Notes under the pieces: model-generated
What the model saw: the letters and a program-made list of their open reading frames with translations, nothing else
What the model was told of the DNA's origin: nothing
Database searches by the model: none
Program-made: the position numbers and the translations under genes
Part shown: piece by piece, positions 1 to 5,188 of the stretch
Numbering within the stretch: the stretch's first letter is position 1
Layout: each line of letters opens with the position of its first letter
DNA from: an uncultured Clostridium sp.
GTDB taxonomy: Bacteria > Bacillota > Clostridia > Lachnospirales > Anaerotignaceae
Length of the DNA stretch: 5,188 bases
Assembly: GCA_947246775.1 (NCBI GenBank)
Contig: CAMXTM010000176.1
Coordinates: 1 to 5,188, forward strand
Direction: 5' to 3'

Positions 1-949
1 TCAATTCTTGAAAAAAATCCGTTTCAAAACTGCCGCTAAACTGTTGCTTTGTTAGTTCAGCACAGATATTTTTTAACTGTTTTTGTGCCTGCGCTCTTGT
101 AATATTGGGAATATTTCTTTTAATCGTATAAAGATTGTCACTTTTTTCCTTTCCAATGACTGCCTTTTCTACGATTTTATTGCCTTTTTTCTTTTTTTCT
201 CCAGATTGCCATGAAACCACTTCTACACAAAAGTCTCTTGCTTCATTGGGTGCTTTTTTCATTTTTAAATTTCTGATATTGTGTCCATAACTAAAAGCTA
301 GAGGTTCTTTTTGATAATCCTCTAACATCGTAAGAGGACCAAAATACCATTCTTGTCCTTTGATTCGACTGACAAATCCTTCCTGTTCTGCAAGATATAA
401 TACATAATCCCAGTGGCTCATTTCTTCTGCTACACTTGTGTGGTCATCATTGACATATTCTCCTATCATATCGCTTGTCGCAACAGGTACAATAGGGGTT
501 AATCCGTGTTTCTGGCATATTTTTTGAAATGCTTCGGTAGCAGTCCTATTTTGATATTTTACCGTCTCTACAAAGTCATACGGTTTTGCTGCATGACTTC
601 TGCCTACTATTTTTACCGTTTCTCCATCTGAAAAATCCCATTCTGGGTAATCCATTTCCCCCGCAATGAGTGGTACAATTTCTTCCCCCTCAAATCCTGC
701 CTCTATTTTGACATAAACTTTTCCTTTTACTACAATAGAGGATTCTTTTGAACCAGAATAAAAAAATTCATGTCTGGGTTTATCTGCTATATCCCATTGA
801 AACTCCACCTCAAAATCATCAATATCTCCCATACCGTTCCAGTTTACTTGAAAGGAAATCCAGTCTTCTATTTTTTTGTTGTTCACAATCATATTGACAA
901 TCGGTTTTCCATATACTCTAAAATTACCCTTGTTCATTTTTTGAAACAT
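1..949 (-). CDS. Contractile-tail baseplate hub protein, gpD/VgrG-like (3' end outside window)
   Basis: Seen: an open frame of 316 complete codons from ATG at 949 runs off the window at base 1 without a stop, so the C-terminus is missing. The start is supported by AGGGGG eight bases upstream; a second in-frame ATG at 937 sits too far from it. Landmarks fit the phage late control D / VgrG hub fold (T4 gp27-like): a beta-rich N-terminus (residues 10-115), a VKIVGRSHAAKPYDFV segment near 113-127, TATEAFQKICQKHGL near 136-150, SHWDYVLYLAEQEGF at 178-192 followed by WYFGP at 201-205, and a helical ITRAQAQKQLKNICAEL segment at 283-299. Known for the family: a trimeric hub at the baseplate centre, connecting the tail tube to the central spike. 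Inference: this copy does the same job, since it follows tape measure and gpU-like genes as in P2 (T-U-D). P2 gpD is a little under 400 residues, so perhaps 60-100 residues are unseen. A XkdQ-like hub is the main alternative. The family call is confident; the exact subfamily is not. Confidence 0.85.
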   Translation of the reverse strand, partial: MFQKMNKGNFRVYGKPIVNMIVNNKKIEDWISFQVNWNGMGDIDDFEVEFQWDIADKPRHEFFYSGSKESSIVVKGKVYVKIEAGFEGEEIVPLIAGEMDYPEWDFSDGETVKIVGRSHAAKPYDFVETVKYQNRTATEAFQKICQKHGLTPIVPVATSDMIGEYVNDDHTSVAEEMSHWDYVLYLAEQEGFVSRIKGQEWYFGPLTMLEDYQKEPLAFSYGHNIRNLKMKKAPNEARDFCVEVVSWQSGEKKKKGNKIVEKAVIGKEKSDNLYTIKRNIPNITRAQAQKQLKNICAELTKQQFSGSFETDFFQEL

Positions 950-957
950 TACTACAG

Positions 958-963
958 CCCCCT
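958..963 (-). promoter_or_regulatory. Ribosome binding site of the hub gene
   Basis: AGGGGG lies eight bases before the ATG at 949. It departs from the canonical AGGAGG by one base, which can still pair as a G-U wobble with the 16S tail. It favours the ATG at 949 over the in-frame ATG at 937, which would be 20 bases away. It follows the 11-bp repeat array after only three bases (ACT). Confidence 0.65.
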
Positions 964-966
964 AGT

Positions 967-1032
967 AAATTTTTAAAAACTTTTTAAATTGCTTTTAAAG
1001 ACCATTTAAACCACTTTTAAACCACTTTTAAA
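967..1032 (-). repeat. Six tandem 11-bp units, each starting TTTAAA
   Basis: Read on the coding strand, the units are TTTAAAAGTGG (twice, identical), TTTAAATGGTC, TTTAAAAGCAA, TTTAAAAAGTT and TTTAAAAATTT. The palindrome TTTAAA recurs at 972, 983, 994, 1005, 1016 and 1027, exactly 11 bases apart, while the five bases between drift away from GTGG-containing copies toward the hub gene. The array fills most of the 126-base gap (950-1075) between the hexapeptide gene and the hub gene. The period is close to one helical turn. No clear promoter pair, U-tailed hairpin or credible open frame is seen in the rest of the gap; the only small frames there are about ten codons long. The function is unknown: a protein-binding array, a translation-tuning leader and simple slippage-derived sequence are all possible. 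Confidence 0.85.
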
Positions 1033-1075
1033 TTTTAGATGTATTTGTTTGCGATAAAGTCATTTGTTAAAGATT

Positions 1076-1501
1076 TTATTCCCAATTTTCCTCATTCACT
1101 TTGCTATCTCCGTAAACTCTCATCAATCCTCTTATTTTGCTGTTGCCATCTATTACAGCATTTTCCAAAACTCTAGCACAATCATAAACTTGTGCATTGC
1201 CCTTTACAACACTGTTCCCTCCAATTTTGGCACAATCATATACTTCCGCATTGTCTGCTATCACAGCATTATCATACACTTTTGCATTGCCGTATACTCT
1301 TGCATTTCCTACCGCTGCACCATTATCATATATCCAGCAACAGCCAAAATGGGACAAATTGCTTTCACTGCTTATTGCTCCACCTGTTTGCCCTTTTGTT
1401 ACATTTCCAAAACTTTGCAATGCTTTTATTTTGTATGCTGTATAACCATTTACCACAATAGGGGAGGGCAATAACTCATATTTCTTAAACTCCTCACTCA
1501 T
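1076..1501 (-). CDS. Hexapeptide-repeat left-handed beta-helix protein with YdcK-like N-terminal cap
   Basis: A 141-residue protein of unknown role. Residues 59-136 form 13 consecutive hexapeptides of the type GNARVY / GNAKVY / DNAEVY, the pattern of a left-handed parallel beta-helix with three hexapeptides per turn, hence about four turns. The N-terminal 58 residues carry IKALQSFGNVTKGQTGG, SNLS and GCCWIYD. This resembles, from memory, the start of E. coli YdcK and of many phage or gut-bacterial hexapeptide proteins (DFxxVKxGxxGG...LSxxGxCWIYD). No catalytic His or acyl-carrier features of acyltransferases are evident, so a structural role is more likely than enzymatic. No signal peptide or membrane segment is seen. 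The ATG overlaps the stop of the upstream gpU-LysM gene as ATGA, with AGGAG (1513-1517) 11 bases upstream inside that gene, implying coupled translation. Its position between gpU-like and gpD-like genes suggests either a virion or tail-assembly part or a passenger gene. The fold is confident, the function is not. Confidence 0.85.
   Translation of the reverse strand: MSEEFKKYELLPSPIVVNGYTAYKIKALQSFGNVTKGQTGGAISSESNLSHFGCCWIYDNGAAVGNARVYGNAKVYDNAVIADNAEVYDCAKIGGNSVVKGNAQVYDCARVLENAVIDGNSKIRGLMRVYGDSKVNEENWE
1094..1327 (-). other. Thirteen-unit hexapeptide (left-handed beta-helix) repeat region
   Basis: This part of the 141-residue protein (residues 59-136) can be cut into 13 six-residue units without a gap: DNGAAV, GNARVY, GNAKVY, DNAVIA, DNAEVY, DCAKIG, GNSVVK, GNAQVY, DCARVL, ENAVID, GNSKIR, GLMRVY, GDSKVN. 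The aliphatic residue at unit position 5 and small Ala/Ser at position 3 are those that face the inside of such helices. The twelfth unit (GLMRVY) is the least regular. Only five residues follow the last unit, so there is no sizeable C-terminal domain. Confidence 0.85.
1176..1255 (-). repeat. 54-bp (18-residue) tandem duplication inside the beta-helix gene
   Basis: Bases 1176-1201 and 1230-1255 match at 22 of 26 positions with a period of 54 bases, i.e. exactly three hexapeptides or one full beta-helix turn. At protein level the copies read NAEVYDCAKIG and NAQVYDCARVL. The similarity is higher at DNA level than the fold alone requires, which suggests the helix grew by duplicating a whole turn. 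Confidence 0.7.
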
Positions 1502-2088
1502 GGCAATACCAACTCCTGTCCTATTTGTATTTTATGTGGGCTTGTCAATTTATCTTTGTTTGCTTGATAGATTTTGTCCCATTCATTCGCATTGCCATAA
1601 TGATTTTTGGCTATTTTAGAAAGGGTATCTCCTGCCTTTACCATGTAATTTTGGCTTTCTGCATTTTGTTCTTGTTTCTGTTCTGCCTCTGTTTTTATTG
1701 CTTCCACTGTTTTGTCTACTGCTTCATTCGGTGTTTGCTTTGTTATCTGCACTATTCTTTGTAGTGTAATCGTAAAAGGAATAAAAAAGTTTGTTCTGTG
1801 TTCTGGTTGAAATTCTTGTATCACTACTTTTTGTGTATATGCCTCTGTTACAAAATCAATTGCTTCCCCTTTTTGACGCATATTTCCTATTTGATACATT
1901 CTTTCCATAGCGTCCACACCCTCAAACCAACCATTCCAGCTAATTTCCCTGTAGGTAGAGCCAAAATTTTGTATGCTCACATTTCCACTGGGAAAAGTGT
2001 TTATTGCAAGCATCTGCCCTCCACCATGCTGTACACTGTCTGGCTTTTCTGTTGTTTTTAATACCATACCACCTAAAATTATCTGCAA
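1498..2088 (-). CDS. gpU-like tail protein fused to C-terminal LysM domain (probable TTG start)
   Basis: The favoured reading is 196 residues from TTG at 2088. AGGAG at 2096-2100 lies seven bases before it. The other candidate, ATG at 2160 (220 residues), has no visible binding site, would overlap the tape measure gene by 23 bases, and its extra residues RKRR simply translate the AGGAAGAGGAGA site. Residues 1-115 look like P2 gpU from memory: an initial strand (QIILGGMVLKT), NFGSTYREISWNGWF near 41-55, a short helix AMERMYQIGN, then a strand ending FIPFTITLQRI. Residues 119-146 are a Glu/Gln/Lys-rich linker. Residues 148-195 are a LysM domain (YMVKAGDTLSKIAKNHYG...NKDKL...IQIGQELVLP). Known: gpU-type proteins terminate the tail tube, and LysM domains bind N-acetylglucosamine polymers or serve as structural modules in tail and Afp7-type injection-system proteins. 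Inference: a tube-end or hub-adjacent structural protein. There is no signal peptide, so a secreted hydrolase is unlikely. XkdP-like or CIS tube-type LysM proteins are alternatives. Confidence 0.8.
   Translation of the reverse strand: MQIILGGMVLKTTEKPDSVQHGGGQMLAINTFPSGNVSIQNFGSTYREISWNGWFEGVDAMERMYQIGNMRQKGEAIDFVTEAYTQKVVIQEFQPEHRTNFFIPFTITLQRIVQITKQTPNEAVDKTVEAIKTEAEQKQEQNAESQNYMVKAGDTLSKIAKNHYGNANEWDKIYQANKDKLTSPHKIQIGQELVLP
1513..1517 (-). promoter_or_regulatory. Ribosome binding site of the hexapeptide gene
   Basis: AGGAG lies 11 bases before the ATG at 1501, inside the last codons of the gpU-LysM gene. The spacing is a little long, but the start overlaps the upstream stop as ATGA, so re-initiation by the same ribosomes is plausible. 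Confidence 0.55.
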
Positions 2089-2095
2089 AAAATAT

Positions 2096-2100
2096 CTCCT
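2096..2100 (-). promoter_or_regulatory. Ribosome binding site that points to the TTG start of the gpU-LysM gene
   Basis: AGGAG, within the purine run AGGAAGAGGAGA, sits seven bases before TTG at 2088. It is the strongest binding site near any candidate start of this gene. The ATG at 2160 is preceded by AACAATGAGTCCTT with no such site, and the in-frame ATG at 2067 has AGGTGG only one base away, too close to serve. Confidence 0.65.
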
Positions 2101-2117
2101 CTTCCTGTTTTCGACTG

Positions 2118-2139
2118 AAGCAAGGCATTTGCCTTGCTT
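2118..2139 (-). repeat. Perfect 10-bp inverted repeat at the tape measure stop codon
   Basis: AAGCAAGGCA and TGCCTTGCTT are perfect complements separated by two bases; as RNA this gives about nine pairs with a four-base loop. The 5' arm begins with the last two bases of the tape measure TAA, and the 3' arm ends 17 bases before the AGGAG of the next gene. No U-run follows (the next bases are CAGTCGAAAAC), so it does not look like an intrinsic terminator. An mRNA-processing, stability or translation-modulating hairpin is possible. Confidence 0.7.
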
Positions 2140-5100
2140 AATATCCTCCCATAAATCCATAAGGACTCATTGTTAAAGATGGGCTTCTTTCTCTTTTCTT
2201 TTTGCCATATCCTCTTTTATCCAATTCTTTTGCGACTTCTTGCGCAATCTCTTTTTCTCTTTTTTCTCCCCCTTGAATAACAATATAAATTGGTCTGCTA
2301 TCTTTTTCTCTATCATCATTTTTAGATACTCTGTTTTGAATATAAAAATCTTTGTTTTTCTCTTTTGTCATTCCAATTTCAATGTTTTGTAAACCATTTG
2401 TTTGATGAGCCAAAAGCATAGAAGTATCTTTTAATAATGCCTGTTTTCCCTTCATACCATCTGCAAAACTTTGTATCAAATTTCCGCCCCACAAATGATT
2501 TGTTTTTAATTCTCCCTTTCGGCTAGGGGATTGTACTTTTAAATAATCTCCAATTACTGTAGCAAGGGAAGAAGCTGTCATCATCAATAAAGTCCTTTGG
2601 CTATTCATACCATTGATAAAACTTTGCATTAAATTACTGCCCCATAAAAACATACTTTCACTTTTTAGCAGCGTATTTTGTATGATATTGTTGATACTTT
2701 GTATTGTAGATGTTATCGCTTCGCTTGTTCCGCTTAATCCATTTGCAAAAGCATTACCTGCATCTGTACCACCTGTCTGCATCATCTCTATCGTTCCACT
2801 TAATTCTTTTGTCATATCTGGCATACTATAATTCATATTCCCAAAATCAAATGTATTTTCTCCCATTCCTTTTAGCTGTTCCTGCATTTGTTCTATGCCT
2901 TTATCATCTACTTGATAATCAGGGCTGACAAGAAATTCTGGATTGAGTTCTACCCCTTCTATACCCGTATTTTGAAGCATTTGCTCTATTTGTTCCATCT
3001 GCTTCATGCTGCCTTCATCTACTTTATAATTAGGACTAACCGTAATATTAGTATTGATTACACTATTATCCACACCATATTTTGCAATATCCGTTGTTGT
3101 AGTATCTGCTACAGTGCTAACATTGGTTACTTTATTGATTTGTTCTGTCTGCTCTATTCCCACCTCAATCGGTGCTTCTAATTCGTCCTTGTATTCTCTT
3201 TTAAAGCCTAAAAAGTTCTTTAATTTGTCCCAGCCTTTTTGTACCCATTCTGTTAACTCTTTAAAATGGGTTACAACAAGTGCTATAATCGCTATCAAAC
3301 CTGCTATCGCTGCAATCACAAGCCCAATTGGATTGGCTGTCAATACCACATTTAATATACCTTGCACAACTATCCAAGCTTTTGTAACAATAGAAATAAC
3401 TGTCATAACACCTTTATAAATTAATATAGCAGAAGTAACTACAAATAATATTTTAGAAAAAACATTCATACTGCTCCAAGCATTTTGAAAAGCCTGTACC
3501 ACATTTCCGTTTAATATTCCTGCTAATATCATCAATGCTGCATTGATAGCAGGAAGCACTACCAAAATCACGGCAAATGCTGCTACTTCTATTACTTCTA
3601 ATATTCCCCTTATAATTGGTACAACAGCAGAAGCAAAATTCATAAAACCCTGTTTTGCTGTACTTAATATTTGCTTGATATTTTCCCAAATGGCGGCAAA
3701 TTTCGGTTGAAATGTTCCCCAATTTCTATATACTACAAAAGCAAGCCCTGCAATTACCGCTATCACTGCCGCTACTACACCAAATGTTGATAATATTGGG
3801 ACAAAATGTGCGATTATCTGCGTTCCTGCCTTTGCCCATATCAACCGAAAACTTCCTACAAGTCCAATTGCCATCATAATACTTCCTGCTAATATCAAAA
3901 ATGCAGAACCTCCAGCTGCAATAGCTGCCATATATTTTGTGATTTCTGGATGATTTTTAAAAAAGTCTGTTGTTTGCTTTAGTGCAGGGTTGATAACATT
4001 TTGTAATGTTTTTGCTACTGGTTCTAAAAACGGCTTCCCTACTGTTGCTTTTAAGGTATCTACTGCTTCGTTTAGTATTCCCATTTGTGCTGCTGCTGTT
4101 TCCATTTGTATTGCTACTTGCTCATCAATTCCTAACTGCCTGTTTGCCCCTGCTTGCAGTACAGCTAAATCTGTTGCGCCACCTTTTTGTGCCAATGCTT
4201 GCGCTGTTTTCTTTCCTCTATCTCCAAAAAAGGTATCTACTAAGTTATTAAAATCGACTGCCTGCATATTCTCAGCGGTATCTTCTAATATTTTTTCTAT
4301 TTCAGCTGCATTTTTTAACATTCCTGTATCATAATCAATAAAGATACTTCTATCTCCCTCTAATAACCAGCCTGCTTTTTCCATAATTTCTACTTGTGGG
4401 TCTGTAAATGTTGTTTTCGCTGCTTGGTCAAGAAAATTTCTAACATAGGTTGCGGCACTTGCTTCATCTCCAGCAGTATATTTTGTTGCTGCTACAAGTT
4501 GTATGGTTTCTTCTGCAATTTCCATATTATCTCTATTTTTCCATACACTCATTGCACTTCCTGCTGTATTTCCTATATTTTGCTGTATCGCTAATGCGTC
4601 AGAAATAGAAGCATCTGCATATTTTGTAATTAAATCCAAACTATCTTTTATTTGGTCTTCCTCAAGCTGAAATCCTGCTGCAAATTTTACAGTAGCATCT
4701 GCTGTAGAGGTTGCTTTTACACCATTGATTTGTGCAAAATTTGCATTTGCTTCTGCTCCATATCCTTCTACCATTTCCCTAGACATTCCACCTTTTATCA
4801 TGCCTATCATACTCTGCTCTATTTCATTTTGATTAAAAACAGTATTTAATGAAATATCCATTGCTTTGCCATCTAATGCTTCCATTTCCGCTTTGACTTG
4901 TGGCAATTTTGTCTGGTCTAATAAGTCTGTACCAAATGTTTTAATCTCTAAATTTAAAGAGGTGCTTTGTAGTTCTGCCGCTTTATCAATACAATCATCT
5001 AACACATCTATTGTTGCTTGCAATCCTTTTACACCCGCACCTGCTAAAAGTCCCCCTGTAATGCTGATATTTTTAAATTCAGAAAGTTGTTTCATCACTT

Positions 5101-5188
5101 CATCTGTTACACCATCTAGCTTTTTAAAATCTCCTACAATCTGATTGATTTGTCCACTAATACCATTGACTAAATATAAACCTATCGC
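2138..5188 (-). CDS. Phage tail tape measure protein, TP901-like (5' end outside window)
   Basis: The frame is open to the window edge: 1016 residues are visible up to TAA at 2138-2140, and the true start lies upstream. GTG at 5098 and ATG at 5095 are internal, since 30 in-frame codons precede them with no stop and read like a tape-measure N-terminus (QIVGDFKKLDGVTDE). Numbering visible residues from the edge, 1-380 are mostly helical with TP901-type signatures: NLVDTFFGDRGKK near 315-327 and LKATVGKPFLEPVAKTL near 379-395, followed by FFKNHPEITKY. Strongly hydrophobic stretches lie near 418-450, 462-487, 521-558, 578-612 and 618-640 (ANPIGLVIAAIAG), typical of these proteins. Residues 717-779 hold a duplicated VSPxYxVD unit; 848-927 hold repeated WGxNLxQSFxxGM motifs around a VQSPSRKGEL element. 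The tail is charged (GYGKKKRER). Known role: the protein is packed in the tail tube, sets tail length and is ejected with DNA. It is the first gene of the T-U-D-like order seen here. Confidence 0.93.
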   Translation of the reverse strand, partial: AIGLYLVNGISGQINQIVGDFKKLDGVTDEVMKQLSEFKNISITGGLLAGAGVKGLQATIDVLDDCIDKAAELQSTSLNLEIKTFGTDLLDQTKLPQVKAEMEALDGKAMDISLNTVFNQNEIEQSMIGMIKGGMSREMVEGYGAEANANFAQINGVKATSTADATVKFAAGFQLEEDQIKDSLDLITKYADASISDALAIQQNIGNTAGSAMSVWKNRDNMEIAEETIQLVAATKYTAGDEASAATYVRNFLDQAAKTTFTDPQVEIMEKAGWLLEGDRSIFIDYDTGMLKNAAEIEKILEDTAENMQAVDFNNLVDTFFGDRGKKTAQALAQKGGATDLAVLQAGANRQLGIDEQVAIQMETAAAQMGILNEAVDTLKATVGKPFLEPVAKTLQNVINPALKQTTDFFKNHPEITKYMAAIAAGGSAFLILAGSIMMAIGLVGSFRLIWAKAGTQIIAHFVPILSTFGVVAAVIAVIAGLAFVVYRNWGTFQPKFAAIWENIKQILSTAKQGFMNFASAVVPIIRGILEVIEVAAFAVILVVLPAINAALMILAGILNGNVVQAFQNAWSSMNVFSKILFVVTSAILIYKGVMTVISIVTKAWIVVQGILNVVLTANPIGLVIAAIAGLIAIIALVVTHFKELTEWVQKGWDKLKNFLGFKREYKDELEAPIEVGIEQTEQINKVTNVSTVADTTTTDIAKYGVDNSVINTNITVSPNYKVDEGSMKQMEQIEQMLQNTGIEGVELNPEFLVSPDYQVDDKGIEQMQEQLKGMGENTFDFGNMNYSMPDMTKELSGTIEMMQTGGTDAGNAFANGLSGTSEAITSTIQSINNIIQNTLLKSESMFLWGSNLMQSFINGMNSQRTLLMMTASSLATVIGDYLKVQSPSRKGELKTNHLWGGNLIQSFADGMKGKQALLKDTSMLLAHQTNGLQNIEIGMTKEKNKDFYIQNRVSKNDDREKDSRPIYIVIQGGEKREKEIAQEVAKELDKRGYGKKKRERSPSLTMSPYGFMGGY
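2408..2647 (-). repeat. Repeated WG-NL-QSF--GM motif in the tape measure C-terminal domain
   Basis: Two aligned 29-residue copies, LWGSNLMQSFINGM... (2561-2647) and LWGGNLIQSFADGM... (2408-2494), share 14 identical positions and end in a common LA. They flank the VQSPSRKGEL element. A third, more worn copy (TDAGNAFANGLSG) lies about 40 residues before the first. The repeats are clear in protein, much less so in DNA, so they are old. Confidence 0.75.
2852..3040 (-). repeat. 37-residue internal duplication in the tape measure protein (VSPxYxVD)
   Basis: VSPNYKVDEGSMKQMEQ (from 3040) and VSPDYQVDDKGIEQMQE (from 2929) are spaced 37 residues apart. Each is a short strand-like segment followed by a Gln/Glu/Met-rich helix. 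They lie between the hydrophobic region and the WG-motif domain, possibly forming paired coiled segments. No function is known to me. Confidence 0.6.

Noticed and set aside
967..1032. A CRISPR-like reading of the repeat array
   Set aside because: Units are 11 bp with only five bases between the palindromes, far too short for repeats and spacers.
950..1075. A promoter or terminator in the gap before the hub gene
   Set aside because: Several AT-rich hexamers resemble -10 boxes, but none pairs with a good -35 at 16-18 bases, and no GC-rich hairpin with a U-run is present.
1064..1474. A 136-codon plus-strand open frame opposite the hexapeptide gene
   Set aside because: It is the antisense shadow of the hexapeptide repeats, rich in Cys, Ile, Tyr and His, with no recognisable domain and no clear ribosome binding site. 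The minus-strand frame has a clear fold.
1076..1501. An acyltransferase role for the hexapeptide protein
   Set aside because: Hexapeptide acyltransferases have a catalytic His and extra loops or a C-terminal part. Here the only His lies in the N-terminal cap (residue 51) and just five residues follow the helix.
1940..2128. A 62-codon minus-strand frame starting at ATG 2128 inside the hairpin
   Set aside because: It overlaps the gpU-LysM gene in another frame, has an unstructured sequence with no domain, and its ATG is buried in the inverted repeat.
2118..2139. An intrinsic terminator at the inverted repeat
   Set aside because: No U-run follows the stem, and the next gene of the same module starts about 30 bases on.
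3453..3722. An 89-codon minus-strand frame nested in the tape measure gene
   Set aside because: It is out of frame inside a well-supported gene, with Cys-rich low-complexity content and no family features.
5093..5098. GTG 5098 or ATG 5095 as the start of the tape measure gene
   Set aside because: The frame stays open for 30 more codons to the window edge with tape-measure-like sequence, so the start is outside the window.
4866..5144. A 92-codon plus-strand frame opposite the tape measure N-terminal part
   Set aside because: It is antisense to a clear tape measure frame, and its Ser/Pro-rich sequence matches no domain I know. Other plus-strand frames across 2138-5188 were rejected on the same grounds.

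Overview
The window holds four tightly packed genes, all on the minus strand, from the tail module of a contractile-tailed (myovirus-type) prophage or phage. The DNA is AT-rich, the codons are A/T-ending, the ribosome binding sites are GGAGG-like and one start is probably TTG. Together these suggest a low-GC Gram-positive host such as a member of the Clostridia, but no gene here fixes the genus. No integrase, tRNA, CRISPR array, transposase or attachment site is visible.

In transcription order (high to low coordinates), the first gene is a tail tape measure protein (2138-5188), which enters from outside the window without its start. Next is a gpU-like tail terminator or tube-associated protein with a C-terminal LysM domain (1498-2088, probable TTG start; an ATG at 2160 is the alternative). 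It is followed by a 141-residue left-handed beta-helix protein of 13 hexapeptides with a YdcK-like N-terminal cap (1076-1501). The last is a gpD/VgrG-type baseplate hub protein (from 949, leaving the window at base 1 without its stop). The order tape measure, gpU-like, gpD-like matches the T-U-D order of phage P2. The hexapeptide gene is an extra element between U and D.

The genes should form one late-expressed transcript. The gpU-LysM stop and the hexapeptide start overlap as ATGA, and only about 50 bases separate the tape measure stop from the probable TTG start. The tape measure sets tail length, the gpU-like protein caps or joins the tube, and the hub sits at the baseplate centre beneath the tube. 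The hexapeptide protein's role is unknown.

Two non-coding structures stand out. One is a 66-bp array of six 11-bp units, each carrying TTTAAA, in the only sizeable gap of the operon (950-1075), just before the hub ribosome binding site. The other is a perfect 10-bp inverted repeat starting in the tape measure stop codon and lying between it and the ribosome binding site of the next gene. There is no gene-free stretch longer than 126 bases.
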